A stretch of 52,570 nucleotides of DNA, taken from assembly GCA_031265345.1 (NCBI GenBank), contig JAISCU010000464.1:1-52570 (forward strand). The letters run 5' to 3'. Position numbers and translations under genes: made by a program. This document shows, in pieces, positions 1 to 8,991 of this stretch; within the stretch, counting starts at the first letter, position 1; the number at the start of each line of letters is the position of its first letter. The notes below the pieces were generated by a model. It had not been told where the DNA came from. It searched no databases and saw only the letters and a program-made list of their open reading frames with translations. This stretch comes from Bifidobacteriaceae bacterium (GTDB lineage Bacteria; Actinomycetota; Actinomycetes; Actinomycetales; WQXJ01).

Positions 1-477
1 AATCCTTGGATGGATCGGATCGGCAACCACCAGCGCGTTTACTCCCGCGACGCCGCCCCGTACAAGGCGAGCGTGGTCCTCTTGGCAGGCCAGGCCGCTA
101 TCGCCGCTGGCCTCGAAGACGTGGCGCGGCTCCGTGACGGCTACACCCGGTCCTCCGGACAGTTCACGGATTTCCAGCGGCGTTGGAACGAGCTTCCGTC
201 CCAGCACTCCGGCCTGAGCTGGGGCCGCCTGCTCCTGGCCGCCGGGATCGAGACCGTGCCATCGGACCCGTGGCTGACCGATTTCGCGTCCGCAGCCACC
301 GGCGAATCCGTGACCGGCGAGGGTGCCATCGCGTTACTGGATGCCGCCGCCCGAGCCATGAACGTCACCGGATTGCGGCTGCGCAACGCCATCTGGCTGC
401 ACCAGAACAGCCCCGGCCACCACTGGTCGTCCTCTCCTCAGAATTCGGGCAACACCTCCGCGGCCGCTGCTGCCTGA
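1..477 (+). CDS. Partial hypothetical protein, HhH-like C-terminal region
   Basis: The frame is open to the left window edge, so the N-terminus is probably missing; the first ATG seen is at position 10. The visible 155 or more residues end in a Ser/Ala-rich tail. The stretch GLSWGRLLLAAGI ... LLDAAARAMNVTGLRLRNAIW resembles the end of helix-hairpin-helix-like domains found in several uncharacterised actinobacterial proteins, where a short 'Trp..Leu.Leu..Gly' turn is followed by an alanine-rich helix and an 'aIW..Q' end. That family link is from memory of the pattern, not from a search. It faces parB convergently. No function can be assigned. Confidence 0.5.
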   Translation, partial: NPWMDRIGNHQRVYSRDAAPYKASVVLLAGQAAIAAGLEDVARLRDGYTRSSGQFTDFQRRWNELPSQHSGLSWGRLLLAAGIETVPSDPWLTDFASAATGESVTGEGAIALLDAAARAMNVTGLRLRNAIWLHQNSPGHHWSSSPQNSGNTSAAAAA

Positions 478-961
478 CCTCGCCTCCCCCGCTGGCCCCG
501 TCTGAACCTGTTGCGGTCCCAGACGCTGGCTAACCAAGACGCTGAGACGTTGACCTGGGCGTCGTGCCCAGGCTCTCGGGGGTTCGACGCGGGAGACCGG
601 CGGCACCCGCGATCCTGTGACCAGCCAGAACGCCACCGACTTGCGGCGACGCGACGCCGTCTGGCCGCGCCACCACACCCCCGGCTCCGACTGGCTGACC
701 TGGCTGCCGCTGGCGTTGGCCGCCCATCGCGCCGACACGTTGACATGAGCGCGGGTCTGCCTCTGCAGGCCGCCGCTTGCGGCTTGGAGAGTTCAACAGA
801 TACCTGTCGGAGCCGTTTCTGGCTGAACTCGTCACCGCCGCGGGGAACTGGGCACGGGCACCAATCCGCGGATGGGGCGTCGCCGCGGTGATTCGCCACT
901 CCAGGCAAGACCACCGAGGCAACGACTCGGTCTGCCGGTCAGCCGTGTCGCGGTGGACCCG
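478..961. other. Intergenic, no gene seen
   Basis: About 480 bases between the convergent hypothetical gene and parB. Open frames exist on both strands but are rich in Arg/Pro/Gly with no recognisable domain or ribosome binding site, typical of spurious frames in GC-rich DNA. I see no convincing terminator hairpin. Confidence 0.5.
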
Positions 962-2149
962 CTATTGCTTCAGCACTCCGGGATCGGCCGGGTCGAGCAA
1001 CTGCACTATGCGGTTCAAGTCCGCCAAGGAGGCGAACTCGATCGTGATGCGACCTTTGGACTTGCCCAGAGCCACGCCCACCTTCGTGTCGAAACGGTCC
1101 GCCAGGCGCTCCTGAAGGTCGTCGAGGGCGCGGCGCTGACCGCCGGGCCGGACGGTCGCCTTCTTCGCCTTGGCGACCGGCTGAGGAACCTCTCCCAATG
1201 AGACCAGTTCCTCCGTGCTGCGGACGGACAGGCCTTCCGCCACGATCTTCTGAGCCATCCGCTCCATCGCGGCGGCATCGTCCAATGACAACAGCGCCCG
1301 CGCGTGGCCCGCCGAGAGCACCCCGGCGGCCAGCCGCCGCTGCACCAACGGCGGCAGTCTCAGCAGTCGCAGCGTGTTCGAGATCTGTGGACGCGAGCGG
1401 GCCACTTTGACGGCCAGCTCTTCCTGGGTGCAGGAGAAATCGTCCAGCAGTTGACGGTAGGCCGCCGCCTCCTCCAGCGGGTTGAGCTGCGCCCGGTGCA
1501 GGTTCTCCAGCAACGCGTCCCGCAGCAGGTCCGAGTCCTCGATGGTGCGAATGATGGCGGGAACCTCGATCGCTCCGGCCAGTTGGCTGGCCCGCCAACG
1601 TCTCTCCCCCATGACCAACTCGTACTGCTGCGCGTCCCCGGCGCCGCGCGGGTCGCCCGCGCCCTGTGCAGTTGGTTCGCCGCTAGGCCTCACGACCACT
1701 GGTTGAAGCAAGCCGACCTCTTTGATCGAGTCGGCCAGTTCCTGGATGGCTTCCTCATCGAACACTTCGCGCGGCTGGCGCGGGTTCGGGCTGATCGCCG
1801 CGACCGGAATCATGGCGAATTCCGCGCCCGGCACCGCGACCAATGTCATCTCCCCCGGACTGGTCGTGTCAGCGGATCCTGCCGCATCGCCACCCGATGC
1901 GCGTCCTTCCCGCTCCTGATCGCGCCCACCATCGCGTGCCCCGGTCACCGCCTGGCCGGACGGCGCGTCGCCGGGTCCGGTCGACGAAGTGAACAGCAAG
2001 TCCACCGGTCGTCGCGTCTTCTTGGCACCACCGGTCCCGAGGAGCGTGGAGCCGCCCGCGTGGTTCTGCCCGTCCCCCTGGCCCCCGCTCGGCCCCGGCG
2101 GGATCAGAGCCCCCAGCCCTTTGCCAAGTCCGGTCCTTCTCTCAGCCAT
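962..2149 (-). CDS. parB: Chromosome-partitioning protein ParB
   Basis: Centromere-binding CTPase that loads at parS and spreads to form the partition complex; works with ParA in origin segregation. The 395 residues begin with the canonical GLGKGLGALIP (residues 7-17), followed by a roughly 90-residue low-complexity linker that binds no obvious motif. The ParB N domain starts near residue 108; GERRWRA (181-187) and ENLHR (215-219) are the CTP/spreading boxes, and a helix-turn-helix lies around 242-268, with a C-terminal dimerisation region from about 340. A Gly/Ala-rich insert of about 20 residues (155-175) sits just before GERRWRA, which is unusual. Its start overlaps the end of parA by 8 bp, so the two are translated as one operon. 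Confidence 0.97.
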   Translation of the reverse strand: MAERRTGLGKGLGALIPPGPSGGQGDGQNHAGGSTLLGTGGAKKTRRPVDLLFTSSTGPGDAPSGQAVTGARDGGRDQEREGRASGGDAAGSADTTSPGEMTLVAVPGAEFAMIPVAAISPNPRQPREVFDEEAIQELADSIKEVGLLQPVVVRPSGEPTAQGAGDPRGAGDAQQYELVMGERRWRASQLAGAIEVPAIIRTIEDSDLLRDALLENLHRAQLNPLEEAAAYRQLLDDFSCTQEELAVKVARSRPQISNTLRLLRLPPLVQRRLAAGVLSAGHARALLSLDDAAAMERMAQKIVAEGLSVRSTEELVSLGEVPQPVAKAKKATVRPGGQRRALDDLQERLADRFDTKVGVALGKSKGRITIEFASLADLNRIVQLLDPADPGVLKQ

Positions 2150-3032
2150 GATCGCCTCCAGCGCGTTCTGCCAGTTCGAGCGCCGCCTCCATGTAGGAGA
2201 GCGCGCCGGTTGAATTCGGGTCGTAGGTGATCACGGTCTGGCCGAACCCGGGCGCCTCGGCCACGCGGACTGATCTGGGGATTGTGGCCCGCATGACCTC
2301 TCCAGGGAAGTGCTCCTTGACCTCTCGGACCACGTCGTGGGCCAAATTGGTCCGGGCGTCGTACATGGTCAGCAGGATGGCCGAGACCGCCAACTCCGCG
2401 TTCAACGAGTCCCGCACCAGGCGGATGGTTCGGAGCAATTGCGACAGCCCCTCCAACGCGTAGTACTCGCATTGGATCGGAATCAAGACCTCTTTGGCGC
2501 CGACGAAGGCGTTCAGCGTCAATAGTCCCAACGAGGGCGGACAGTCGATGATCACGTAGTCCAGCGGCGCCTCACCGACCCGGCGCAGATGGCGTCGCAG
2601 ATCGCCGATGGCCTCGTGGAGGCGGTACTCCCGCTTCGGCTCGTTGACCAGTTCGATCTCGGCGCCCGAAAGGTCGATGGTGGCGGGCACGCACCAGAGG
2701 TTGTCCTGTGCCTGGCACGGTCTGATCGCCTCGGCCATGTCCGTCCCGCCGAGCAGCACGTCGTACACCGAGGCCACGTCCGCGTGGTGCTCGATCCCCA
2801 ACGCCGTCGAAGCGTTGCCCTGTGGATCGACATCGACCACCAACACGCGCTGATCCCCGACCGCCAGAGCGGCGGCGATGTTCACCGCCGTCGAAGTCTT
2901 GCCGACCCCGCCCTTCTGGTTGGCCACCGCGATCACGCGGGTCGTGTCCGGACGTGGAAACGTCTTGCCTCGCAACCGCAGCCGCCGTGCCACATCGGCG
3001 GCCGCCTGGTCGCCGAGCGGTGTGTCGCTCAT
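2142..3032 (-). CDS. parA: Chromosome-partitioning ATPase ParA
   Basis: Deviant-Walker ParA ATPase that moves ParB-parS complexes along the nucleoid. With the start chosen here the protein has 296 residues: the deviant Walker A KGGVGKTS spans 40-47, the A' motif VVDVDPQGN 65-73 and Walker B VIIDCPPS 160-167. The ATG at 3032 is preceded by GGGAG with 8-nt spacing; longer in-frame versions would read through the parS site and lack conservation. It is the first gene of the parAB operon, and two parS sites lie just upstream of its start. Confidence 0.97.
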   Translation of the reverse strand: MSDTPLGDQAAADVARRLRLRGKTFPRPDTTRVIAVANQKGGVGKTSTAVNIAAALAVGDQRVLVVDVDPQGNASTALGIEHHADVASVYDVLLGGTDMAEAIRPCQAQDNLWCVPATIDLSGAEIELVNEPKREYRLHEAIGDLRRHLRRVGEAPLDYVIIDCPPSLGLLTLNAFVGAKEVLIPIQCEYYALEGLSQLLRTIRLVRDSLNAELAVSAILLTMYDARTNLAHDVVREVKEHFPGEVMRATIPRSVRVAEAPGFGQTVITYDPNSTGALSYMEAALELAERAGGDHG

Positions 3033-3044
3033 TTCCGGCGCTCC

Positions 3045-3060
3045 CGTTTCACGTGAAACA
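3045..3060. promoter_or_regulatory. parS-like site (one mismatch)
   Basis: The 16-mer here is CGTTTCACGTGAAACA, which differs from the palindromic parS TGTTTCACGTGAAACA only at the first base. It lies 13 bp upstream of the parA start, so ParB bound here could also affect parAB transcription or translation initiation. Confidence 0.88.
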
Positions 3061-3141
3061 TCGCCTGGGGCCAGTTCTCGAAAGGACACCCAACAAGTAT
3101 GACGGGTGGCCGCCCCGCTGTCGCCCTGCGGCGGCCCGGCC

Positions 3142-3150
3142 TGTGGATAA
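3142..3150 (-). promoter_or_regulatory. Isolated DnaA box upstream of parA
   Basis: TGTGGATAA, the reverse complement of the perfect box TTATCCACA. It lies 6 kb from oriC in the parA promoter region, about 110 bp upstream of the parA start. It may couple DnaA to parAB expression; a single 9-mer could also be chance. Confidence 0.5.
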
Positions 3151-3337
3151 CGTGTCCAGCGCCCATGTCCGCGGTATCCTCGGCGCGGGGGCGTCCAGCG
3201 CCCGTAACATGCTTGGCCTGACCGCATGGCCCCACAACGATGCTGAGTATCGCGACGCCAACCACGGATGGCGTCAAGCAGTGATCGTGGTAGCGGACAG
3301 ACCAGTGTGCCTGCACAAGGCCGCCGACCGATAGCGA

Positions 3338-3353
3338 TGTTTCACGTGAAACA
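3338..3353. promoter_or_regulatory. parS centromere site (perfect)
   Basis: Exact 16-bp palindrome TGTTTCACGTGAAACA, the bacterial parS consensus bound by ParB. It lies in the roughly 370-bp gap between parA and the RHH gene and is the only perfect copy I found in the window. Confidence 0.97.
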
Positions 3354-3403
3354 TCGTTCCCTGTCCGGGCCACTCTGTGCCTCGACCCGAGGCGCGTCCA
3401 CCG

Positions 3404-3826
3404 CTACACGGCAACGAGCCTGTCCGGCTCGCCGCCTGGCCGGTCAGATTCCTCCATTCGCATGCGAGCAGACATCGCCGCCTTCGCAAGCACCAGTTCG
3501 ACGCCCTCTCGCAAGAGTTCGCTCACCGATCGCCCCGACTGTTTCGCCAAGCTCCGCAATTGGTCATACGTCTCCGGAGTCAACCGGGTACGTACCGAGG
3601 GCGATGCCTGCCTGCCCTCGTCCAAGCGCGGCCGCCCCGGCCCCGCGAACTCGAGGGCCACTTGCCGCGAACCGAACAGGTAGTCAATCAAGCCCTCATA
3701 CTCCGCGGGTGTCAACGGTCTTCCGCCCTCAGGCGGTGCGATCTTCGGGTCCGAGTAGAACTGGTCGAGGTCCTCAAAGTCAACCGGGCCCTCTTTCTGG
3801 AACGGTGATTCAGACATTGAACTCAT
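3404..3826 (-). CDS. Ribbon-helix-helix (CopG/Arc-like) protein
   Basis: A 140-residue protein. The C-terminal part (about residues 85-125) reads VRTRLTPETYDQLRSLAKQSG then RSVSELLREGVELVL, a ribbon-helix-helix DNA-binding pattern, after an acidic N-terminal half. The ATG at 3826 has AAGGAGG with 8-nt spacing, which decides the start over a second ATG three codons inside. It lies between parA and rsmG, normally adjacent in actinobacteria. No toxin gene is next to it, so I read it as a small autoregulated DNA-binding protein rather than a proven antitoxin. A tandem 13-bp repeat lies in its promoter region and is a candidate operator. Confidence 0.8.
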   Translation of the reverse strand: MSSMSESPFQKEGPVDFEDLDQFYSDPKIAPPEGGRPLTPAEYEGLIDYLFGSRQVALEFAGPGRPRLDEGRQASPSVRTRLTPETYDQLRSLAKQSGRSVSELLREGVELVLAKAAMSARMRMEESDRPGGEPDRLVAV

Positions 3827-3868
3827 CTGGGTGTCCTCCTTCGGGCGGTCAGCGAGACACCCTAGCAT

Positions 3869-3894
3869 ATTTGTGGGCGCTATTTGTGGGCGCT
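3869..3894. repeat. Two perfect tandem copies of a 13-mer in the RHH gene promoter
   Basis: ATTTGTGGGCGCT occurs twice back to back (3869-3881, 3882-3894), 43 to 68 bp upstream of the RHH start. On the minus strand the sequence TATGCT just downstream (about 3863-3868) could be its -10 element. RHH proteins typically bind tandem short repeats, so autoregulation is a reasonable inference. Confidence 0.6.
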
Positions 3895-3926
3895 TTCCCT
3901 GTGCTAGCGCCCCTCGGGCCAAGCGA

Positions 3927-4526
3927 TTAGGCGGCCCGGACGGCCTTAATCACATAGGTCGGCTCCACGCCAATCACCGGGGCGAGTTCCATCACCTCGG
4001 CGCCCATCAAACCAAGCCTTGTCAGCGATCCGCCGCAGGCAGCCAACTCTTCTCCAGCGCCAGATCCCTTCAACGCCAAGAACACGCCGCCCGGTGCCAG
4101 CAAGCCCGCGGTCCAACCGGCTAACCGGTCCAGTCGCGCCACCGCCCGCGAGACCACGGCCGCCGCTTCGCGCCCGGCCAATTCTTCTGCCCGCGCCCGC
4201 GTCACGGTCACATTCGTCAATCCCAGGGTCGCTGAAACCTCGTTCAACCAGTCAGTCCGCCGCCTCATCGAATCGACCAGCTCGAAGTCCAAGTCCCCAC
4301 GCTGCAACGCCAACACCAAACCCGGCAACCCCGCACCGGAACCGACATCGATCACCAAGCCCGAATCAGGAAGCAGTGGCGCCAGGGCGCCACAGTTGAC
4401 CAGGTGGCGCTCCCACAAACGGTCCACCTCGCGCGGCCCCATCAGCCCCCGCTCCGAGGCGTGAGCCTCGAGGAGCGCCGCGAGGCGTTCGACCCCTGGC
4501 AACGCCGGGCCGAAGAACTCCCTCAC
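3927..4526 (-). CDS. rsmG: 16S rRNA (guanine-527-N7) methyltransferase RsmG
   Basis: SAM-dependent methyltransferase that modifies G527 of 16S rRNA (formerly GidB). The 199-residue length is normal. The SAM-binding loop VIDVGSGAGLPGL lies at about residues 58-70, and a VVSRAVA motif follows the usual acidic strand-4 region. The GTG start at 4526 overlaps the stop of jag by 4 bp (GTGA), indicating translational coupling. Confidence 0.95.
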   Translation of the reverse strand: MREFFGPALPGVERLAALLEAHASERGLMGPREVDRLWERHLVNCGALAPLLPDSGLVIDVGSGAGLPGLVLALQRGDLDFELVDSMRRRTDWLNEVSATLGLTNVTVTRARAEELAGREAAAVVSRAVARLDRLAGWTAGLLAPGGVFLALKGSGAGEELAACGGSLTRLGLMGAEVMELAPVIGVEPTYVIKAVRAA

Positions 4527-5044
4527 GCAGCCGGCCTGATCACCACATGACGTTCCGGATCGACGCCGGAGGACTCGCTCACCAATCCCGCCTCGGCGAC
4601 GGCGTCGTGGACCACCTTGCGCTCGAACGCGTTCATCGGCTCCAACGCCAGGTTCACGCCCTTGGCCTGCACCTCCTCGATCGCTCCTTGGGCCACAGTG
4701 CGGAGTTCCTCCCGCCGCGCGGCCCGGAAGCCGGAGATGTCGAGCATCAGGCGCGACCGCTCCCCCGTCTTGGTCTGGACCGCGATCCGAGTCAGTTCCT
4801 GGAGCGCGTCCAGCACCTCGCCGTCAGGACCGACCAGCCGGTCGAGGCTGTGGTCCAACGGATCCTCCGAGATGATCGCCACCACCGCCCGCCCGTGGTC
4901 CACATCGATGTCGATGTCGCCGCCGATGTCGGCAATGTCGAGCAGTTCCTCCAGGTAGTCGGCGGCGACTTCGCCGTCCTCCTCCAGCTTCTCGACGCTC
5001 CGGGTCTGGGCCACCGCGGCCTGATCAGTCTCACTCACTGACAT
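4523..5044 (-). CDS. jag: Jag / KhpB-type KH-R3H RNA-binding protein
   Basis: SpoIIIJ-associated RNA-binding protein. The 173 residues contain a KH-like domain (about 45-105, with LVGPDGEVLDALQELTRIAVQ as the GxxG-bearing helix turn) and an R3H domain (about 108-171, including MNAFERKVVHDAV). The usual N-terminal Jag domain is replaced by a short acidic segment, as is common in actinobacteria. It sits between yidC and rsmG. AAGGAG lies very close to the ATG, so initiation spacing is tight. Confidence 0.93.
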   Translation of the reverse strand: MSVSETDQAAVAQTRSVEKLEEDGEVAADYLEELLDIADIGGDIDIDVDHGRAVVAIISEDPLDHSLDRLVGPDGEVLDALQELTRIAVQTKTGERSRLMLDISGFRAARREELRTVAQGAIEEVQAKGVNLALEPMNAFERKVVHDAVAEAGLVSESSGVDPERHVVIRPAA

Positions 5045-5050
5045 TCTCCT

Positions 5051-6430
5051 TCACTTCCGCTTCTTGCGGGATTGCTTCTTCGGTTGTTGGCGCTGGCTCC
5101 CGGCTGTGGAGCCACCAGGCTTGCTCGAACCACTGGCTGATTCCGCGCTGGCATCAGTCTTCTCGGCACTGCCGCCGCCACCGGCCCTACCAGGCTTCGC
5201 GCTCCTGGCCCCGGCACTTCCGGTCCTCACGCTCGCGGCCCCAGCCTTCCCTGTCCGGGCCCCGGCGCCTCCGGCCCTCGCGCTTCCGGACTTGGCTGCG
5301 CCAGACGTCTTGCCGGTGTTGTCCACTGATTTCCCCGAACCACCATCAGCGGTCGCGTCCTTCACTCCTTCAGGCTCGGCGTCGCTCGGCTCGATCTCTC
5401 GACGCGGATCGTCCGGGCCGGGCGAGGGATTGGCGGCCTGAAGCGGTCCCGAACGGCGCTGCGCCCGGCTCGTCCGCTTAGGCTGCACCCTTTGGGCAGG
5501 CGGCGGTGCGGAGGCCGGGGCGGCGGCATCGTCCACCCCTTCCTCTTCCGGTCCCAAGCCCTTGCGTAAGCGCTTCTTGGCCTTCCGCTCCTTCAGACGC
5601 GTCTCCGCCTCCGAACCCGGCGCGGGCATGTTGCGGATGACGAAGAACTGCTGGCCCATGGACCAGAGGTTGGTGGTGAACCAGTAGATCAGCACGCCGA
5701 TGGGGAAGTTCACGCCGGAGACCGCGAAGATGACCGGCATCATGTACATCATCATCTTCTGGGTCCGGAACATGGGGTTGTCCATGGCCGACGCGGGCAT
5801 GTTCTTCATGGTCAGCTGGCGCTGGGTGGTGAACGTGGTGACGGACATGAGGGCGATCAGGATCACCGTCACGATCCGCACCGCCACCGGCGAGGCCCCG
5901 CCCCAGGTCTCGTCGTTCAGGAAGGTGGCGGAGAGCGGCGCCCCGAACAGATGGGTGTTGATTATGTCGTCGGCGACGGACTGGTCGATCGGGCCGATCG
6001 AGTCGCCCCCCTTGTAGTTGCCCTTGGCCAAATCGGTGAGCGCGTAGAGGGTCCGGAACAGGGCGAAGAACAACGGCGACTGGGCCAGCACGGGCCAGCA
6101 GCCGCTCATCGGGTTCGAGCCGTTCTTGCGGTAGAGCGCCATGGTCTCTTCTTGCATGCGGCGCCGCGAGACCGGGTCCGTCTTGCCCTTGTAGCGCTTC
6201 TGGATCTTCTGCAGCTCCGGCTGCAGCAACTGCATCCCGCGCGAGGACCGGATCTGCTTGAGGAACAGCGGCATCATGATCACCCGCATGATCACCACCA
6301 GGACAACGATCGACAGGACCCAGGCCACTCCGTTCCCGACCCCGATCACCTGTCCGAACTGGTGCACCCCGTACATGATCCAGGCCACCACCCACATGAT
6401 GGGTTTCAAGATGGCGTCAAACCAACCCAT
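5051..6430 (-). CDS. yidC: Membrane protein insertase YidC/Oxa1
   Basis: Inserts membrane proteins with or without Sec. The first ~285 of 459 residues form the YidC core: transmembrane segments near 8-28 and 34-57, a cytoplasmic hairpin rich in Lys/Gln (58-105), and hydrophobic stretches near 108-131, 185-205 and 230-265. Arg49 corresponds to the conserved groove arginine. The ~170-residue C-terminal tail is disordered (Ala/Gly/Ser/Lys/Arg repeats, ending in a run of basic residues), much longer than usual; basic YidC tails are known to contact ribosomes, so that role is plausible. The tail encodes one copy of the GCGGCATCGTCC DNA word. Confidence 0.96.
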   Translation of the reverse strand: MGWFDAILKPIMWVVAWIMYGVHQFGQVIGVGNGVAWVLSIVVLVVIMRVIMMPLFLKQIRSSRGMQLLQPELQKIQKRYKGKTDPVSRRRMQEETMALYRKNGSNPMSGCWPVLAQSPLFFALFRTLYALTDLAKGNYKGGDSIGPIDQSVADDIINTHLFGAPLSATFLNDETWGGASPVAVRIVTVILIALMSVTTFTTQRQLTMKNMPASAMDNPMFRTQKMMMYMMPVIFAVSGVNFPIGVLIYWFTTNLWSMGQQFFVIRNMPAPGSEAETRLKERKAKKRLRKGLGPEEEGVDDAAAPASAPPPAQRVQPKRTSRAQRRSGPLQAANPSPGPDDPRREIEPSDAEPEGVKDATADGGSGKSVDNTGKTSGAAKSGSARAGGAGARTGKAGAASVRTGSAGARSAKPGRAGGGGSAEKTDASAESASGSSKPGGSTAGSQRQQPKKQSRKKRK

Positions 6431-6448
6431 AATTCGCCTTTCCGCTTC

Positions 6449-6688
6449 CTACCCTCGCCACGACCCCGGCGCCGGCACATGCTCGACCCCGCCCGCCGAG
6501 AACGGCTGGCACCGCACCAGCCGCCACAACGCCAGCGCCCCGCCTTTGAACAGTCCGTGGACGCGCAGCGCCCCGATGGCGTAGGTCGAACAACTGGGGT
6601 AGAACCGGCAGCGCGGCGCGAACAGCGGGGACACCCATCTCTGGTACCCTCGAATCGCGCCTGCCAGCAGGTACGCTGGGGCTCCCAT
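6449..6688 (-). CDS. yidD: Membrane protein insertion efficiency factor YidD
   Basis: Small (79-residue) YidD/DUF37 protein. The start at 6688 gives MGAPAYLLAGAIRGYQRWVSP; the family signature with three cysteines follows (residues 27-33, CRFYPSC, then C60). A longer frame exists upstream but runs through rnpA and is rejected. It lies 29 bp after rnpA and 18 bp before yidC in the usual rpmH-rnpA-yidD-yidC operon. Confidence 0.93.
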   Translation of the reverse strand: MGAPAYLLAGAIRGYQRWVSPLFAPRCRFYPSCSTYAIGALRVHGLFKGGALALWRLVRCQPFSAGGVEHVPAPGSWRG

Positions 6689-6717
6689 CACACGACGACC
6701 CACCGGTCGAATGTCCC

Positions 6718-7068
6718 TCAGGCCGCTTGCCGCAAGCATTTCCCGACCGCTCGTTCCAGTTCTTTGTAGTCCGCCGATGCCGCCGGGCCGAGCGCCCGCA
6801 CCACCACGTCTCTCGCTTCGGCCGTCTTGGGCAGCTCGCTGGCCAGTATGTGCCTCAGGCGGCGCGCCACCCTGTGCCGCACCACCGAGTTGCCGACCGC
6901 TTTGGACACGACCAACCCGGCTCGCCACGACCCGGCGGCATCGGACAGCTCCGTCGCCCGAGCGGCGGCCACGTACACCACGGCGAGCCGACTGCCGCAC
7001 CGCCGTCCCCGGCGCATGGCGGAACTGAAGTCGGCCGACCGCCGCAAGCGGTGGGCCTGAGCCAGCAT
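6718..7068 (-). CDS. rnpA: Ribonuclease P protein component
   Basis: Protein subunit of RNase P, which removes the 5' leader of pre-tRNAs together with M1 RNA. 116 residues. The signature KAVGNSVVRHRVARRLRHIL (about 56-75) contains the conserved basic RNR-like helix, and the N-terminal RLRRSADF matches the family. It is 9 bp downstream of rpmH. Confidence 0.95.
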   Translation of the reverse strand: MLAQAHRLRRSADFSSAMRRGRRCGSRLAVVYVAAARATELSDAAGSWRAGLVVSKAVGNSVVRHRVARRLRHILASELPKTAEARDVVVRALGPAASADYKELERAVGKCLRQAA

Positions 7069-7077
7069 GATGGCCCC

Positions 7078-7215
7078 TTACGCGCTCAGCTTCGCGCGCC
7101 CCTTGCGGCGCCGGGCGGCCAGAATGGCGCGGCCCGCGCGCGTGCGCATGCGCAGGCGGAAACCATGGGTCCTGGCCCGCCGCCGGTTGTTCGGCTGATA
7201 CGTCCTCTTGGTCAC
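7078..7215 (-). CDS. rpmH: 50S ribosomal protein L34
   Basis: 45-residue L34, starting with [20 protein letters not shown]. The GTG at 7215 is preceded by AGGAG with 7-nt spacing. It is the first gene of the leftward rpmH-rnpA-yidD-yidC-jag-rsmG transcription unit and diverges from dnaA. Confidence 0.97.
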   Translation of the reverse strand: MTKRTYQPNNRRRARTHGFRLRMRTRAGRAILAARRRKGRAKLSA

Positions 7216-7611
7216 TTGACTACTCCTGGGAGCTGGTGGTGGTTCCACCCCCACTGCGCTCGGGGTAGAGTCCGATACCGCGATCAGTCCGTCCCCGCGC
7301 AGAGGACACCCAGCTGGGTGGGCAGGAATCATCGCATAGCCGCAACAAAATCTAGGCGGCGTGCCCCCGCCCGGTCAAACTGAGCGGCCTCGATCCCGCC
7401 CCTGGCAGTCGGCGCCAGCAGCGTTGGCAGCCACTGACAGGCGCCCGCGCAGCCGCCCACGCAGGCTCCCGCGCAGCCGCCGGGCCAGTCCCGGTGCCGC
7501 TCCACTTGCCGACCAGTCGCTCCCGACCAGGTCTGCGTGACGGGTGCTCGCGCCGGGCGGGCGGACCCGCACTAGGCTGAGACCTCTGGTTTTCGGTGAA
7601 AGGAGTCGACG
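7216..7611. promoter_or_regulatory. rpmH-dnaA divergent intergenic region
   Basis: About 400 bp between divergent rpmH and dnaA must hold both promoters. The stretch 7430-7490 is a GC-rich run of degenerate repeats of the type CGCGCAGCCGCC. The dnaA ribosome binding site AAGGAG lies just before the GTG start. I do not see clear DnaA boxes here; they lie on the other side of dnaA. Confidence 0.6.
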
Positions 7612-8991
7612 GTGAACGATCCGCAAGATGTCGATCAGCTTTGGGACACGGCTGTGGACAGCCTCGTCAAGTCGGGCAGGATAATGGGACAAGCCCACGG
7701 TTTCCTGCAGCTAGTGTCACCACGCGGGATGGCTGGTGACATCGCACTGCTGGCCGTCGAGAACGACTACGCCAAAGAGTTCTTAGAGTCTCAGTTGCGT
7801 GAGGCGCTGACCGAGGCGCTCACGGCCGCGGCCGGGCGGGCGGTCAATTTCGCCGTCACCGTCGATCCGACCTTGACCGACTCGTTCGTTTCCGAACCGG
7901 TGATCACGGAAGTGGAGGCGGCCCCGCCGGCCCCTACCGCGACGCCCGAGCCCCATCACCACGCCCATCTCCAGCCCCGCTACACCTTCGAGTCGTTCGT
8001 GGTCGGCCCGTCCAACCGCTTCGCCGCCGCGGCCGCCCGCGCCGTCGCCGAACAACCGGCCAAGACCTACAACCCTCTATTCATCTACGGCGGATCGGGG
8101 CTCGGCAAGACCCACCTGGTCCACGCCATCGGCAACTACGCCCTCACCCTCAACCCCGGACTCAAGGTCCTCTACACCACGTCTGAGGAATTCGCCAACG
8201 ATTTCATCAACTGCGTCCAGGCCGGCCAAATGGAGGCCTTCAAATACCGCTACCGCACTTGCGACATCCTCCTGATAGACGACATCCAATTCCTCACCGG
8301 CAAGGGCCAGACAATGGAGGAGTTCTTCCACACCTTCAACGCCCTCTATATCTCCGGCAGCCACATTGTCATCACCTCCGACACCCCTCCGAAACAGCTC
8401 AACGGCTTCCAGGATCGGTTGACCAGCCGGTTCGAGGGCGGCCTCCAAACGGATGTGCTACCACCCGAGTTGGAGACCCGTATCGCGATCCTGCGCCAGA
8501 AGGCCGCCTCGGAGGGGATCGACGCCCCCCACGACGTGCTCGAGTACATCGCTCTGCGAGTCTCCTCCAACATCCGCGAACTCGAGGGGGCACTCATACG
8601 GGTCACGGCTTTCGCCAACCTCAACTCGCAGTCGGTCGACCTGCCTCTGGCCGAGATAGTGTTGCGCGACCTCATCACTGATCATGAGACCGACATCACA
8701 CCCAGCCTCGTAATTGGACAAACTGCCCAATACTTCTCGCTCACCATCGAGGAGATCGCCGGACCGTCGCGGAACCGGAGCCTGGTCGAGGCCCGCCAAA
8801 TTGCCATGTACCTATGCCGCGAATTGACGGACCTGTCACTACCTTCCATCGGCCGCGAATTCGGTGGCCGCGATCACACCACGGTCCTGCACGCCTGCAA
8901 CAAAGTCAAAGCCACCCTCCCGGAGAAACAAGCCCTCTACAACAAGATCGCCGAACTGACTTATCGCATCAAACAACAGTCCAGCACCTGA
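7612..8991 (+). CDS. dnaA: Chromosomal replication initiator DnaA
   Basis: AAA+ initiator that binds DnaA boxes and opens oriC. 459 residues, at the short end because domain II (about 86-122, His-rich with a HHHAH run) is brief. Walker [10 protein letters not shown] spans 160-168, Walker [10 protein letters not shown] 219-227, and the domain IV DNA-binding signature [12 protein letters not shown] 417-428. The GTG start at 7612 has a good AAGGAG. oriC lies directly downstream. Confidence 0.98.
   Translation: MNDPQDVDQLWDTAVDSLVKSGRIMGQAHGFLQLVSPRGMAGDIALLAVENDYAKEFLESQLREALTEALTAAAGRAVNFAVTVDPTLTDSFVSEPVITEVEAAPPAPTATPEPHHHAHLQPRYTFESFVVGPSNRFAAAAARAVAEQPAKTYNPLFIYGGSGLGKTHLVHAIGNYALTLNPGLKVLYTTSEEFANDFINCVQAGQMEAFKYRYRTCDILLIDDIQFLTGKGQTMEEFFHTFNALYISGSHIVITSDTPPKQLNGFQDRLTSRFEGGLQTDVLPPELETRIAILRQKAASEGIDAPHDVLEYIALRVSSNIRELEGALIRVTAFANLNSQSVDLPLAEIVLRDLITDHETDITPSLVIGQTAQYFSLTIEEIAGPSRNRSLVEARQIAMYLCRELTDLSLPSIGREFGGRDHTTVLHACNKVKATLPEKQALYNKIAELTYRIKQQSST

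Noticed and set aside
2552..2833. Small minus-strand frame inside parA
   Set aside because: Embedded in parA in another frame without start signals.
7375..7698. Minus-strand frame with RGRLRGRL-type repeats in the rpmH-dnaA gap
   Set aside because: Low-complexity Arg/Gly repeats from the GC-rich run and overlap with the dnaA start; no evidence of a gene.
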